This document shows, piece after piece, positions 33,456-44,800 of a stretch of 64,000 nucleotides of DNA (position 1 is its first letter; every line of letters starts with the position of its first letter). The stretch lies in contig NC_133532.1 in NCBI RefSeq assembly GCF_048544455.1, forward strand, positions 21,842,948-21,906,947. Direction: 5' to 3'. Made by a program: the position numbers and the translations under genes. The notes below the pieces were generated by a model that was not told the origin of the DNA, searched no databases, and worked only from the letters and a program-made list of their open reading frames with translations. Source of the DNA: Silene latifolia (Eukaryota; Streptophyta; Magnoliopsida; Caryophyllales; Caryophyllaceae).

Positions 33456-35229
33456 AATTGTTATCAAAACCCTTCTATAATAGAAAAAAGATAGAAGCAG
33501 AGAGGAGACCGTGAGCCAGAGAAATTTAGAACGTGATGGGGAGTGTTGGATGTAAAGTGTGCTGCCAAGGGTGAATGATATTGTCAAGTCAAATTTAAAT
33601 GGAGTATCTCATACTCTGTCTTCACAAATTCTCATTTAAAACGGAAGTATCCATCTTAAACGAAAGTGTCTCTCACCTTCCCAATTGATTTCTAATATTT
33701 TTCTTTGTTTTTTATTTTAGAAGATAATTATTTCATTCTAACAAAAAAATACGTCGAATAAGTTTCCTAGACTTTTTCCTTTTGTGGCCGGTAGATTACT
33801 ACTATCACTCGAGTAAATGTCAAAATTACCCTTCACATTAATCAACTTAATATTGTTATTTATCGATGGAAGATTAGTTGGATTAATACTAATTCAATAT
33901 GCAAATTCTCTTAATTCAACAACAACAATTTGGGTAGTCCATGGGTGTGTTGTGCAGCATACATGGCAAGGGTAGACGACTATGCGGCGGAGAAGACGAT
34001 GCCCAATTGGAATCGTTTGTAGGGTTATCGTAACAGTGGGCGGGTAGTATTAGGCGCTCACGTAGTGGGGAGCGGTGTCGTGTTTGCTGTATGATGTACC
34101 GGTGGGGGGAGTTGTGTTGGCCAAAAGTCATGGTAGTGGGTGCGTCTTGTTGGCCACACGACATGGTTGTAGCCTTTTAAAACCTTGGACACTTTAGACA
34201 ATACTTGGAAGAAAGGAGAATTTGATACTTAGAACTATTGAGTTAAAAGTAAGTAGACAACAACAACTAAGCAAGTAGATGACAACAACATTTTTTTTGG
34301 CTTAAATCCACTTAAGGTACCAAAATGTGAATGAAATGCATATTAAGGTATTAAGTTTTTAAAAAACTTTTATAAGTAAGTTTTAAAAAGTGAAATATTA
34401 AAAGGTGTTTTCATCAACTGATCCTTAATTTAATTTAATCTTAATAAATTATTTAAAATGCGTAAAACGAATCCGATTGATTTACCTTATTTTTCCCGTA
34501 CTTATGGTCGTTGTTCATGATTACAAGTTCTTAAAATTAAAAAGTTTAGGACATAATTTGGGCAATATTAATAAAAGACGGATATTAAAAAACAACTCTC
34601 ATTTCCTAAATACCTTGAATAAGATGTAGTGTTTTATCATGTACCAACCTTTTAGTACAAAGTAGTCGTACAAAATTTGATGTGCGTGCTATTACTGACA
34701 TGATCTCATGACTGCTTCTATCATCATGTAAGGTAAGCATCAAAGTTTTAGTCAATGCTTGCTAGTTCACATTAAGAATAGGTCTTTCTTATATTATATA
34801 GCTAGTTGGAAATTTAGTTGACGCAAAGTTTTAAGCATTTGTGTTAGGTAGTTGTATGACTTGTATCATTATATTTTAAATTTTGGATGATAACGAAATG
34901 TGTAGTCCCTATTTTTGACGTGCGCGGGGTAAATCTCTCATATAGGTGATAGCCATTAAATTATACGTATACCACGTCAATTAACCTGTAAGTAGATTAT
35001 AAATCTGATGTACTAAAATAGATAGTGTAGTTTTTGAGCTTTTATAATAAAGTTTTCGAGTTTGTATAAACAAGTATTGGTGCCCGGCTTCGCCCGGGCT
35101 ACCTGTATTTACCATTAATTTTTTTTTCATTAAATAAAATTACTTAAAGATGCATAACCCTTAAATTTATCATTAATATATTTTTTATAACATATCCTAA
35201 AATTACGATGAAATAAATTTTGAGACAAA
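33456..35229. other. Upstream region of HSP70, no further gene
   Basis: The first 200 bp presumably hold the HSP70 5' leader and promoter, without motifs I can name. Further on the DNA is AT-rich. A G/C-rich hairpin (GCCCGGCTTCGCCCGGGC, 35083-35100) stands out; similar hairpins occur in decayed plant transposons. Confidence 0.4.
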
Positions 35230-35235
35230 ATCACT

Positions 35236-35480
35236 ACTCCCACTATTAATATTTTACTCTTATTAATGAAACAATAGTAATAACATTTCACTACTTGCCC
35301 TTAATCATTGTTACTTTCACTACTCCAGCCGTAATTATTGTTACTGTCACTACTTCCGCATTAATATTGATAATTTCACTTTTGCCGTATTTATATTGAT
35401 TATTTCAGTACTCTCGTTGTTGTTTCTACCACTCTCACTAATCCCGTTGATAATATTGTTACTTTCACTATTCAAATGAG
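35236..35480. repeat. Degenerate minisatellite, CACTACTCCC...TTATTGTTACTTT type
   Basis: At least six imperfect units of about 30-40 bp follow one another, each with TTTCACTACT(C/T)(C/G)C followed by TTAATATTG or TTATTGTTACT. Confidence 0.6.
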
Positions 35481-35773
35481 TGATTACTATCATATAACTA
35501 TAACCAATGTTACTACAATTCTTTTCTTTACTGACGAAATTACTTTTACTACTTAGGCATGCAATTTTAAGAGGATTATATATTTATATAAATATATTAC
35601 ATATATGCATTAAATCATATCGAAAGAATTATGCAATATTATATATTATGGAACCTGATGCGTGCATTTTATATAGACTTATTGTACCATATTTGCACGC
35701 ATCTCTATGCATATTTAGTAGTGTTTAACTACAAATGTCCCCCGAATTGTCTACTTTGGTTTCTCTTGTCTTA

Positions 35774-37021
35774 TTTTGCTTAAGCCTTGTAATAAATTAA
35801 TATCTTTTAGCTTTGTCTTTTGCATATCTACGAGTTAATGTTGAAATTTAGCTGAACGAATAGACTTGACCTGAAATTTTGGCAACCTATCCATATATTC
35901 TAAGTTTTAGAGCCTTATAAACTGGTGTCATTTATGACCAGTTTCATGTAGGATTGTGAGTAGTTACTCCTTGTATAACATGTACCATTAATTTGCACTT
36001 TTATGAAATTCAATTGCTTTTTGCCTACATACATTCGGGTTAGTGGTTGGTGTCACATGCAGAGAGATGCTTACATTCTCTTTTTCTTTCATTTTACTAA
36101 TTAAACTCCACATTTAGCCAAATTTGCCTTTTGACCCTTAACTACATCCAAATTAAGTCTGCCTTGTCAAGCTAGTTTAGTGTATGTTTTGCGGTATATA
36201 GTTTATTGTGCCAAGTTTGGTTTGTATTGCATTACTTGGAGTTGGTAATTTATGGAGGAAGGGATTGAAATTGAAAAAAGAAAAAAGAAAAAAAAAACGT
36301 GAAGAAGAGAAAAAAAGAAAGAAAGAGAAAGCCGTGAAAAAGAAGAAAGAAAAAGAATGAAAAAAAAAGATGAAAAAAGAGTTTGTATTAATGAGACGGT
36401 TTTACTCCTATGCTTTATTTATATCTTATGAGGAGTATGTTTGGTTTGGTTAGTGAGTTTGTATGCCAAAATAAAGGGCATTCATACTTGATTTTTGATG
36501 AGTTTGAAACGGATGTGTTTTGTTTGGTTTTGTTAGATAGCTAGCTTGGATATTACCCTCACAATCCCATAAATGTTTTGCCTTTTCTTACCCATTACCT
36601 CACTTTACCATACTTTTGTGAGCCCTCGGCTGTGACGGGACCTTGTTTGGTTGGAATGTATATGTACGGTAGCTAGAATTGTGTATCATATTAGCTGCAT
36701 GCATGTTTATATGGGGTCGTAGTCTAGGTGCGCGACTATCTTCTTCTTCTCTTACATTCATATGCTTACCCTTTACTTCATGAGAGAAGAGTGACACGTG
36801 AGAGTCCATTTTTAAAGGTCTTGCAAGGTCGACGGTTCAGCTTTATTATAAACATCTTACAACTCGTTTGCATTTGACAAGTTTTGCTATAAGTGTTAGT
36901 TTGCTGCATTAAATCGGTTTAATTGGACAATTTGTAGCTAGCTCTGAGCTTTCTTTTTCCGTTCCATTAATTTTGCATTTAGTTTGCTTGGGGACAGGCA
37001 AAGGTTTGGTTTGGGGAAGTT
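35774..37021 (+). other. Remaining 3' internal region of the deleted Gypsy element
   Basis: No coding sequence is seen. A purine block of AAAGAAAAAAG type (36275-36380) and the terminal polypurine tract (about 37007-37021) are the main features. A minus-strand frame at 36600-36809 has no recognisable content. Confidence 0.5.
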
Positions 37022-37481
37022 TGATGCGTGCATTTTATATAGACTTATTGTACCATATTTGCACGCATCTCTACGCATATTTAGTATTGTTTAGCTACAA
37101 ATGTCCCCCGAATTGTCTACTTTGGTTTCGCTTGTCTTATTTGCAGGAATGAACCAAAGAGAAGCGAAATCAAGCTTAAAACATGTTCCTATGCATGCAT
37201 TTAGCAGATGAGTTGAGTCGGATCTTGGAGACTACTATTCTGAGATGCGCAAAGAAGTAAGATAGCTAGGCGAACAAAGGAAGAACTTCATATTACTAGT
37301 GCCTATTTTGACGAGCCATATCTAGACTTATATAACGGATTTTCAAGTGATTCCAATTGGACATGAAAGCTCGTCCTCTTAACTTTCCAACGCCACCATA
37401 AACACTCTGTTTGACAACGTAACGAAGAAATGGCGGCCGTTTGAAGTTCAGTGCGCGAAGCAGGAATTGTGCGCTGAAAAG

Positions 37482-37637
37482 TACTCGATCGAGAACTATC
37501 TTGCTCGATCGAGCACCTATTGTCTTCGATCGAATGCCCTCTTTTTGATAGTGTTCGATCGAGTAGGTTTTCTACTCGATCGAGAGGTTTTTCTATAAGT
37601 TACTCGATAGAGGAGTTTTAAAGTACTCAATCGAGTA
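37482..37637. promoter_or_regulatory. Array of ACTCGATCGAGT palindromes upstream of an LTR TATA box
   Basis: Units start at 37482, 37503, 37525, 37554, 37572, 37601 and 37624; several are perfect over 10-14 bp and others differ by one or two bases. The array ends 55 bp before TATAAATA. Its placement suggests enhancer or factor-binding sites of the LTR promoter; no binding factor can be named. Confidence 0.55.
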
Positions 37638-37692
37638 CTTTTCTGTCTGCCGCAGGGTTTTAATATCGTATTAGGTTAATAATTGTCTTTCC

Positions 37693-37700
37693 TATAAATA
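37693..37700 (+). promoter_or_regulatory. TATA box of the Gypsy LTR
   Basis: CCTATAAATAGG fits a plant core promoter and sits between the palindrome array and the presumed R region. Confidence 0.6.
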
Positions 37701-38443
37701 GGAAAGACGTCATTAGGTCTAGGGAGTTACTTTTCCCTCTCTTATTGTTGAACGCTACTGTTACTCTCTTTTCCGGATCTAATTCACTGTAACTCTCTCT
37801 TTCTATTTTAACCTTTTTCTCTCTTGCTTATCTCTTTATTATGTTTATTTCTACTTTATCTTTCGCTCTCGTTCTCATTATGCATAGCTAATTTCTTGAA
37901 TGCTAGGATTAGGGTGGTCATGGTAGTATAGCAATGATGCGATAGTTGGTTTAGGAGATTTAATGTGAAAATTATTTCATTAACAATTTAATTATAATCG
38001 TTTAGTTGAATGCATGCAACTGAATTAGTTAATTTGGTTAAGTTCAGACCTAAATCGGAAGATTGGAATGAATAGACCTGTTATGAGCATTAGACTACAC
38101 TAGTGAGGGCGGAAGCTAAGCTAGTTGTATTTTAGGGCGGATAGCGGACCGGAAGGACTTTTCCTTTACCCTTCTCACATTAGATCGACTGACCTACCTT
38201 TAGCTGATTTATGTAATACCGTGATAGCCTGACATCCTGGCATCTCTATCTTTATTTTCTCTTTACCCTTGTTCTTATTAGTTTAGTTTATTCATACTCA
38301 AACCCCCAAATTGTGACCGTAGACAGACTAGAATTAACAAGTAGATAGTGACCGCCTCCCTATGGAGATCGACCCTACTTCCGCTAACTTCTGTTAGTTG
38401 TTTTAGGTATTTATTTTTGGTACTAAACGACGGTATCAGAATC

Positions 38444-39146
38444 TAAGTTGAATTATTTATAACTTACTTATTATATTTTAGTATGTTAAATAGTTAACAT
38501 CTCTATACATCTAATAAACTATAAAGTTTAATAAAATTGCATAGATTTTAAATTTAATATATAATTTTATGATGATAATAATTAATACCATAAGTGTGTA
38601 TGTTTATACTAATTAATTATTTTATTTTAAGGAAATTGATCATCTTCTAGTCTTCTATAAATATTTAGGAAAATTACCATGCATCTTCTTTCTTTTAGTC
38701 TCCTTGAAATTAACCATCTTAATTAATTATTTTATTTTAAGGATATTTATCATCTTAATTAATTATTTTATTTTAAGGAAATTGACCATATTTAGGAAAA
38801 TTACCACGCTTCTATATAATTTAATTTTAAACCAAACTATATAATATTTGTATTGAGATCCCTTAATCGGGTCCATCACACGGTACTATTGATTTAAAAC
38901 TATATAGTATAATTAATTTATATAACTTTCTTTAATTACATTGAAGTCCCTTGATTTCTTGATTTAATATATAGTATTGATATTATTTGTTTTATTATAA
39001 AGTTTCTGAGTTCGTTCATTTAAACATTAAGCTCAAAAAATTATAATATAACTAAAAAAAATTATAAGATTTAAAATTTACCTTATAAGCTTTAAAAAGG
39101 TCAGAAAAAATAGACATAAACACAAATATATATTAGGTATGATTTT
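38444..39146. repeat. AT-rich interval with three-fold 35-bp repeat
   Basis: No gene is seen. AATTAATTATTTTATTTTAA plus GGAAATTGA-type tails occur at 38611-38645, 38721-38755 and 38756-38790, the last two head to tail. Confidence 0.5.
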
Positions 39147-40386
39147 TTTTTTTTTGGTAAAAGGTAAGTAGTATATAAATAAACATTGAAACCATACACG
39201 AGTTCCTTTGGGCCATCAATACAACAGCCCAAACTACAACCCAACAAAACAAAACGTCAAACATCCTACAACAAAATTTTCAGACAACAAACATCAAATG
39301 GGAAACCTGAAAATTGGAACTCTACATTTTCCCCCAATTCACAATCCATCATCTTCCTTAAATTTCATTTTCTTTGCAGCTTCAATCACCAATAATCCGG
39401 TTCACAAAGCTCAGATCTTGTGACTATGGCCTTCACTCTGCTCTTCATCTCCTCTATAACTCGAAGAGCGACTTTGGAAGGTCGAAGTAGAGTGAACTCA
39501 AAATGACTTTGTTTCCAAAGGTGGTACATGCATGCATTGATGGTAGCATTCACGATCCCCCTTTTGAGCTTTGAACCCGTGATCCCCATTCTCCGGTTGA
39601 GTAGGTCATGGAATGGAATCGAAATCCCAAGCCACTCACCTAACCTTCACAACAACTTTCCTATTATAGGGACAATTGAAGAATAGATGCTCAATTTATT
39701 CCGTACTGCCCCTGCAAATTAAACAGGTATCCTCCTCACTTATATTCAATTTGTGCAGTTTTTCCATGGTGTTCATGTTGTGTTGGTATACCCATGAAAT
39801 GAAACTATGCTTTGGTACGGTCCATTTGTTCCAAACTAAACTGTGCCAATTGTCTTTTTGACCTTTTTCCCTTAAGAATTCATAACCTTTGGCTATGGTG
39901 TAATTTTTATTTTGCTTAACTGACCACATATTATGCTCATAAGCCTCAATGAGTAAATTCTTGACTCGACAGATTCTCCTCCAATAACAACTTATATTGG
40001 TAGGAGGTTCATAAAACAGCCAATCCATCCCTTTTATGTACGTGTGGTTAACCCACCTGACCCAAAGATGGTCGGGTTTAGTAGCAATGCATCAGACTAA
40101 CTTTCCCACTGCTGCCTTGTTCCAGTCTGCATCATTTTTAAGACTCAATCCCACTTGTTCTCTAGGCTTGCATGCTTTCTCCCATGACACAAGAGGGGAT
40201 CTAATGAAATATACCCCTCCATCCCATAAGAAATACCTACAAATTGCCTAATTCGAGCTATGACTCCACTTGGTAGAATGAACATATTAGCCCAGTAATT
40301 ATGGAGATTTTGAGGACATCGGATGTATAAGTTAGTACATGCATCAGATGTATAATCTTTTTTCCTCAACCATCTGCTTTTAACCC
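39147..40386 (-). pseudogene. 5'-truncated LINE fragment (RT tail and zinc-binding domain)
   Basis: The best piece (39696-40028) carries the zf-RVT domain: YTIAKGYEFLREK, WHSLVWNKWTVPKHSFISWVYQHNMNTMEKLHKL and TCLICRGSTE. Frame-broken continuation follows to 39386 (MYHLWKQSHFEF, VALRVIEEMKSRVKAIV). Upstream pieces (40145-40408) resemble the RT thumb. A poly(A) run on the minus strand (T run near 39147-39159) marks the 3' end. It is a different LINE family from the one at 45918 onward, which has an RNase H tail. Confidence 0.7.
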
Positions 40387-41000
40387 CCCCCCCCCCACAC
40401 CTTACCATGGAGCCTCTACCAGACCTTCCTCAGTAAGTAAGGGCGTTACCGTCTCGGTTGACCGAGGTAAGTATATCGAAAGATAATAACAGAACGTTTA
40501 TAAAGGTGTATCTTTACGATTATACAACATGATAAAAGAAAACACTCTGAAACTACTGTTAAGACTACTAGCATAAGCGCCAGCGTGATGACTCGATCCC
40601 GTCCATACCCCGAAAGCAACATCAAATCCAACCTTTTAAAAAACTGCTCACCATCCCCGAATGGATCGCCACAGTTTTGAAACATAAAACGAGGTCACTC
40701 AACTGTACAATCCATATAATATACGCAGTGGAATAAACACAGCAATACAAACATACAATCTCCAACTCCAACAATCATCAATCATTGACTACACATTAAA
40801 GTGTGTAGCCCTGTCATGTTACCCATCGCAACAGGTAACTCACACCGCCAGTGGGGGACCGCAGCCTTGCCCACCAAATCCTCGCTCATCGTAACGAGCG
40901 ATCCCAGCTCCATAATGTGCACATCCCCCTTTGTGACGGGGTCACAAGGGGCGAACATGGGTATGGAACCATCTCCCGACATAGTTCAACAACAATCATC
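40387..41000 (-). repeat. Gypsy LTR fragment related to the solo LTR at 50212
   Basis: Shared blocks include CGAATGGATC-CCACAGTTTT, GTGTGTAG/GTGTATAG and CCGCCAGTGGGGGACC followed by CGCTCATC and ATGTGCACATCCC. Order and orientation match 50212-50734 plus 59474-59600. It is truncated before the palindrome and TATA part. Its edge is a run of 13 C residues (40387-40399). Open frames here on both strands are chance. Confidence 0.65.
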
Positions 41001-41059
41001 CAACCAACCAATCTCCATCAATTCCAAAAACAATTACATGCCAACAATCAATCATAAAC

Positions 41060-41515
41060 AATCATTTAATTATAAAGCCAACAATTTGGAATTGGACGCA
41101 ATTCCTTTTCAATTTTAATCTAGTTAAAATTTGGCACTCCCAAATTTCTACCATATAGTTGTCATTTCAATTTCATCTCTATTTGATTACGTTTTTTTAA
41201 TGCAAGTTCATCGCAATATTTTTATTTATAATTTTTTTTAATTGCAAATATTTTATGTCAAAAAATTATTTTTTTTCTAATAAAAAAATTACAAAAATGG
41301 TTTTGCTGACTTCGACCTATACCGACCTGCCGAATTCCATTTCCAATTCTATGGATTCCCAAATGCCATTGAGAAATTGAAATCTGGAATCGAATTCCAT
41401 GTGATCTCCAAACGACTTTTTGTAGTTGAATATGGAATTGAATTAAAATATTTTGATTTCTACAACTGAAATCATGAAAATGAAATCAATTTCGGGTTTT
41501 CAAATAATACCTTAG
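41060..41515. mobile_element. Possible decayed MITE with GGAATTG/CAATTCC motifs
   Basis: Inverted GGAATTGG and CCAATTCC-type motifs recur, and the right end reads CAAATAATACC next to TTA. This recalls PIF/Harbinger MITEs, but no clean inverted ends or duplication are seen. Confidence 0.3.
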
Positions 41516-42900
41516 GAAATTTGTCAATAGCCTAGAAGCGGTGCTCGTTCTAGATGGTGCATCCATCATGTGCCTTCTTGAGGTGCCGAGAGGGCTGCTT
41601 TTATCTTCTTCTTGACGTACTGTTTACGCTCAATTTAATTAGGGTATTAAGTTTATTATTTTAAGGTTGTGTATGTGTGTCAATTACTTAATGAATAAGT
41701 ATTTGGGCCTATATGACGTAGTCCATCCATGAGAAGAACAGAAGCCCAAGAAGAGAACGTTGGACCAGGGGAGTCTTCAAGCGCTCGAGAGCAGATTCTA
41801 GATGATGCAAGCGGTTATTCAACCGCTCCCACTAAGGTGTAGTTACAAGGAGGCGGTGGAGACTGAAGAGGCCTATATAAAGGAGACATTTTCTCGAGTA
41901 AAAGACACAACTAAAAAAGCAATAACGTACTACAACTTAGTATATCTTTAGATCTTAGATTAGATTAGCATTTGCATAAGATTCATTTAATAGATTATAC
42001 CACCAGTTGCATGGTGTAGAATCTGAGCCATATTCTAAAGTTTTCGTGTTTTGTTTTAAATAATCTAAATTATATTCTTAAGTATCTGAACTCAACCACT
42101 TAAACATAAAAAAATAAACTCAGAAAAATTACACATAAGCTCGGATAAATGTATAGTGGTTGTACATGCTTTTTATACAACTGAAGGTATAGTAGTATTT
42201 GCTAGATTTAGCACGATGAGCCTATCCGATCATGGAGATAATCAGTCATATATCCCTTAGTTTGTAATTTAGCATCCACATGTACTCTTGTGAAAACTCT
42301 TGTTGATGTTGTGTTATCGGTTTTTCTTGATATATATGTACCTTTGAAGATTTCCGTGTTTAAGTTTGAGAATTATATCATTCATCCTAGAGCACTAAAT
42401 TATATAAGTAATTTAATTTAGCGCTATTTATTAGATCATGTATCTACAACCGTGACTCCAACCCTTGCAATTAAGGGTAGATCACAAAATGTAGGATCGA
42501 AGGGTAGTTACGACCTCCAAAGTACTTTAAGGTGCTTGTTTCAACACGAACACATACATTTGTTTTATCATTAACTATGGCTTCTAAATGATTTTTATAT
42601 ACCCGACATTATTTTAAATCATTTTGTCACTTATTTTTAGATAATTTCATAAGTTGGCATTAGAGCATAATGCTTCTGACGCAGATTCGTGTAACCCCAA
42701 TGAAACCGATCTAGAATAGATGAGAGTGGATAGAAATAAGGACGAAATTTAGTAGTTTGTGTGTATTTGCTACTTGTTAAGTACTAATTCATTTGTTGAT
42801 GTGGTAAAGGGTTCTATGCAACTTGGAATCGACTACCGGGTTGTCTTTATGTGAAAAAAGCGAGCAAGTGATCGTTGTAGATTATTGGTGATTTGTTCAA
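41516..42900 (+). other. Non-coding interval, possibly a decayed LTR
   Basis: No gene is seen. A TATA-like CTATATAAAGG (41873-41883) and, 0.8 kb further, TTGGCATTAGAGC (42654-42666) resemble an LTR promoter and a mutated tRNA-iMet primer site. No internal coding region or second LTR follows, so this is tentative. Confidence 0.3.
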
Positions 42901-43136
42901 ATCCCTCCTTTGACTTTTTGACATTATTTATAAGTTACACCAATTTTCAAAGTTATAATGTATAAGAAAAAATATAGTCATGTGAGATATTATTTGATTC
43001 GTCTTTATAAATACAATAAGAATAATATGAAGTTTTTATAATTTTGTATAATGTTTGATTAAAGATATTGACGTTGCAATATGTGCAAAAAGAAATGAGA
43101 TATTTACACTTGAATGGAGAGAGTATAAAAGTTATA

Positions 43137-43395
43137 CTTCCTTCGTTCCATACAATTATTTACGTTTATTTTTTTGGGCATTATTCATAAGTGAGGAGAA
43201 TCTTCAATACAATTTCTAATGTATAACATAAAAGATAGTCATATTAGATCTTATTTAAATTGTCTTACCAAGTGCATTATGAATATCGGAATTTTATAAT
43301 TTTTAGTAATATGTAACTAAAGATATGAACCAAACAAACAAGCATTGGTATACGTGTATAAAATAAATGTAAACTATTATATGGAATAGAGGAAG
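43137..43395. mobile_element. Stowaway MITE
   Basis: The 259-bp element has inverted ends of about 34 bp (CTTCCTTCGTTCCATACAAT... and ...ATATGGAATAGAGGAAG) and TA duplications at 43135-43136 and 43396-43397. Confidence 0.75.
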
Positions 43396-43544
43396 TATAA
43401 AATTTATTTTTTAATTATTTTTAATATAAGATAATAAAGTTAATATATTTTTTTAATTATTTTGAAATATAATATTTAAATAATAATATATTAATAATAT
43501 TTAACGGTTTACCTTTGACAAGACCTTGCAAAATTGACTGACAC

Positions 43545-43760
43545 CCGAACTAGGACCCGAGATTCACCCGTAATTTGATTGAATGATCCGACCTGGATGT
43601 TTATTATTGCACACATTCCATTATCCTCAAATAACTTGATAATGATAGACTCAAAAATGACCCAAATTCGAATTAATTGGACTGGCCCGAATTCTAATCA
43701 ACCCGAAAATGACTCGACACGAACCCGACCTGGTTGACCCGTTTTCAGGTCCATCGTTGA
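43545..43760. repeat. Degenerate ACCCGA repeat (TCGGGT in reverse)
   Basis: Imperfect ACCCGA/GACCCG units lie here in the opposite orientation to the other three blocks. Confidence 0.55.
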
Positions 43761-43965
43761 CTCATGGTGTGAAGCTGGTTGGATTAGGTTTCAACCCTAA
43801 ATTAACGGCTCATTTCGGATTCGGATCAATCGAGCCGTAGGTAAAAGTTCACGGATCTTGACCCGGGAAAATGGATCGAAGCAAGTTGATTTGAGTATTC
43901 GGATCGAATTAGATTTTGACCGGTTTACTCTTTGTTAATAACTAAAATAGCGGAGTAGATTATAA

Positions 43966-44074
43966 TGCCACCGGGCGATGCTCAAATTGGGTGTCACCCT
44001 CTCACATGCATCAAGAGGTTCCCACTCACCCCATGTAAGAGGGTGACGCCCAAATTGAGTGTCACCCGGTTGCA
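43966..44074. mobile_element. Short inverted-repeat element (fold-back MITE)
   Basis: Two arms of about 36 bp, TGCCACCGGGCGATGCTC... and ...GAGTGTCACCCGGTTGCA, are near-perfect inverted copies (GGGTGACACCCAA versus GGGTGACGCCCAA) around a short loop. The 109-bp unit would fold into one hairpin. Confidence 0.6.
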
Positions 44075-44701
44075 CCGTTTCATTTTCCATAACTAAGAGC
44101 TTATATGGTCCTAGAAAATAAAAAGCTTCAATTCGTATTAAGAAACGGAGAGGATCCGTTCCACTATAATGCACAATAAACTTCAACGCACGAAAAGTCA
44201 AGAAGAGTTTACATTTTTTTTGGGCGACTCAAGAAGAGTATAAATTTGCGTTTTGGCTGGTTTATAATAGTGATTAGATCCTCAATTTTAAGGTCGTATG
44301 CAGAGCTTATCAACCCGGGGGCTGGGGCAGATTTTGGGCGAGTCGATTATAAGCTGATCATATTTTCATCTCGGTCTCTCACTAAGGTACTTTTTACAAA
44401 TTCATTTGGTTTATTATACGGAGTATTATATACGAAATGTATATCTAATCACTTTTGTAACAAAGAAATGATGTAAAATTTAACCTCAAAAATTCCTAGA
44501 AACTGTACAACAAGATCATTCATGAAGATGTAGAAAATAATTGTAGATTTTGCATGGCATTGTAATCCCTTGATATTACCGTGACTCTTGTTAAGAGCAT
44601 GAAAATTAGAAAAACTCTTCTATATGAATTATGATCTCCATCAAAAACACAACTTAAAAAAAATCCTCTTCACATTTTTCTTGACTGTAAGTCTATAACT
44701 A

Positions 44702-44800
44702 GACATGGCAAATGGGTTCGGGTCGGGTTATTTAGGGTCTGTAGACTTCGGGTTGGGTCGGGTCGGTTATTTTGAGTTCGGGTCATTTCGGGTAGTCAGT
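44702..44800. repeat. Short degenerate TCGGGT repeat
   Basis: TAGACATGGCAAATGGGTTCGGGTC.. opens the unit, like the blocks at 1357 and 29247, but only about 100 bp are present. Confidence 0.55.

Larger units (their letters stand above)
35656..38438 (+). mobile_element. Internally deleted Gypsy-type LTR element
   Basis: The left 118 bp (35656-35773) match the first 118 bp of the LTR at 37022-38438. Between them is 1.25 kb of non-coding DNA ending in a purine tract (GGTTTGGGGAAG), as expected for a 3' untranslated region before the 3' LTR. Outer flanks are GAACC (35651-35655) and GAATC (38439-38443), a target duplication with one C/T difference. So most of the 5' LTR and all coding sequence were deleted after insertion. 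The TGATGCG start and ATCA end recall Athila-like LTRs; lineage is inferred only. Confidence 0.65.
37022..38438 (+). repeat. 3' LTR of the deleted Gypsy element, with palindrome array and TATA box
   Basis: The 1417-bp LTR starts TGATGCGTGC and ends ..ACGGTATCA. Seven copies or variants of ACTCGATCGAGT lie at 37482-37637, and a TATA box (TATAAATA) at 37693-37700. The end wording (TCGACCCTACTTCCG... then CGACGGTATCA) is shared by many plant Gypsy LTRs. Confidence 0.7.

Noticed and set aside
19858..35100. Hairpins at 19858-19874 and 35083-35100 as possible Helitron 3' ends
   Set aside because: Hairpins are present, but no CTRR end or TC-type 5' end at a plausible distance was found.
37482..37637. 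Palindrome array read as a CRISPR-like array
   Set aside because: Units are 12-14-bp imperfect palindromes with short irregular spacers inside a plant LTR; neither repeat length, spacer length nor any cas gene fits.
40801..41118. Plus-strand frames of 105 and 68 codons
   Set aside because: They cross the end of a Gypsy LTR fragment and low-complexity DNA; the related LTR at 50212 does not keep the frame.
42897..43130. Possible further Stowaway MITE left of 43137
   Set aside because: CCCTCC and GGAGAGAG ends are suggestive, but the arms pair poorly and no clear TA duplication is seen.
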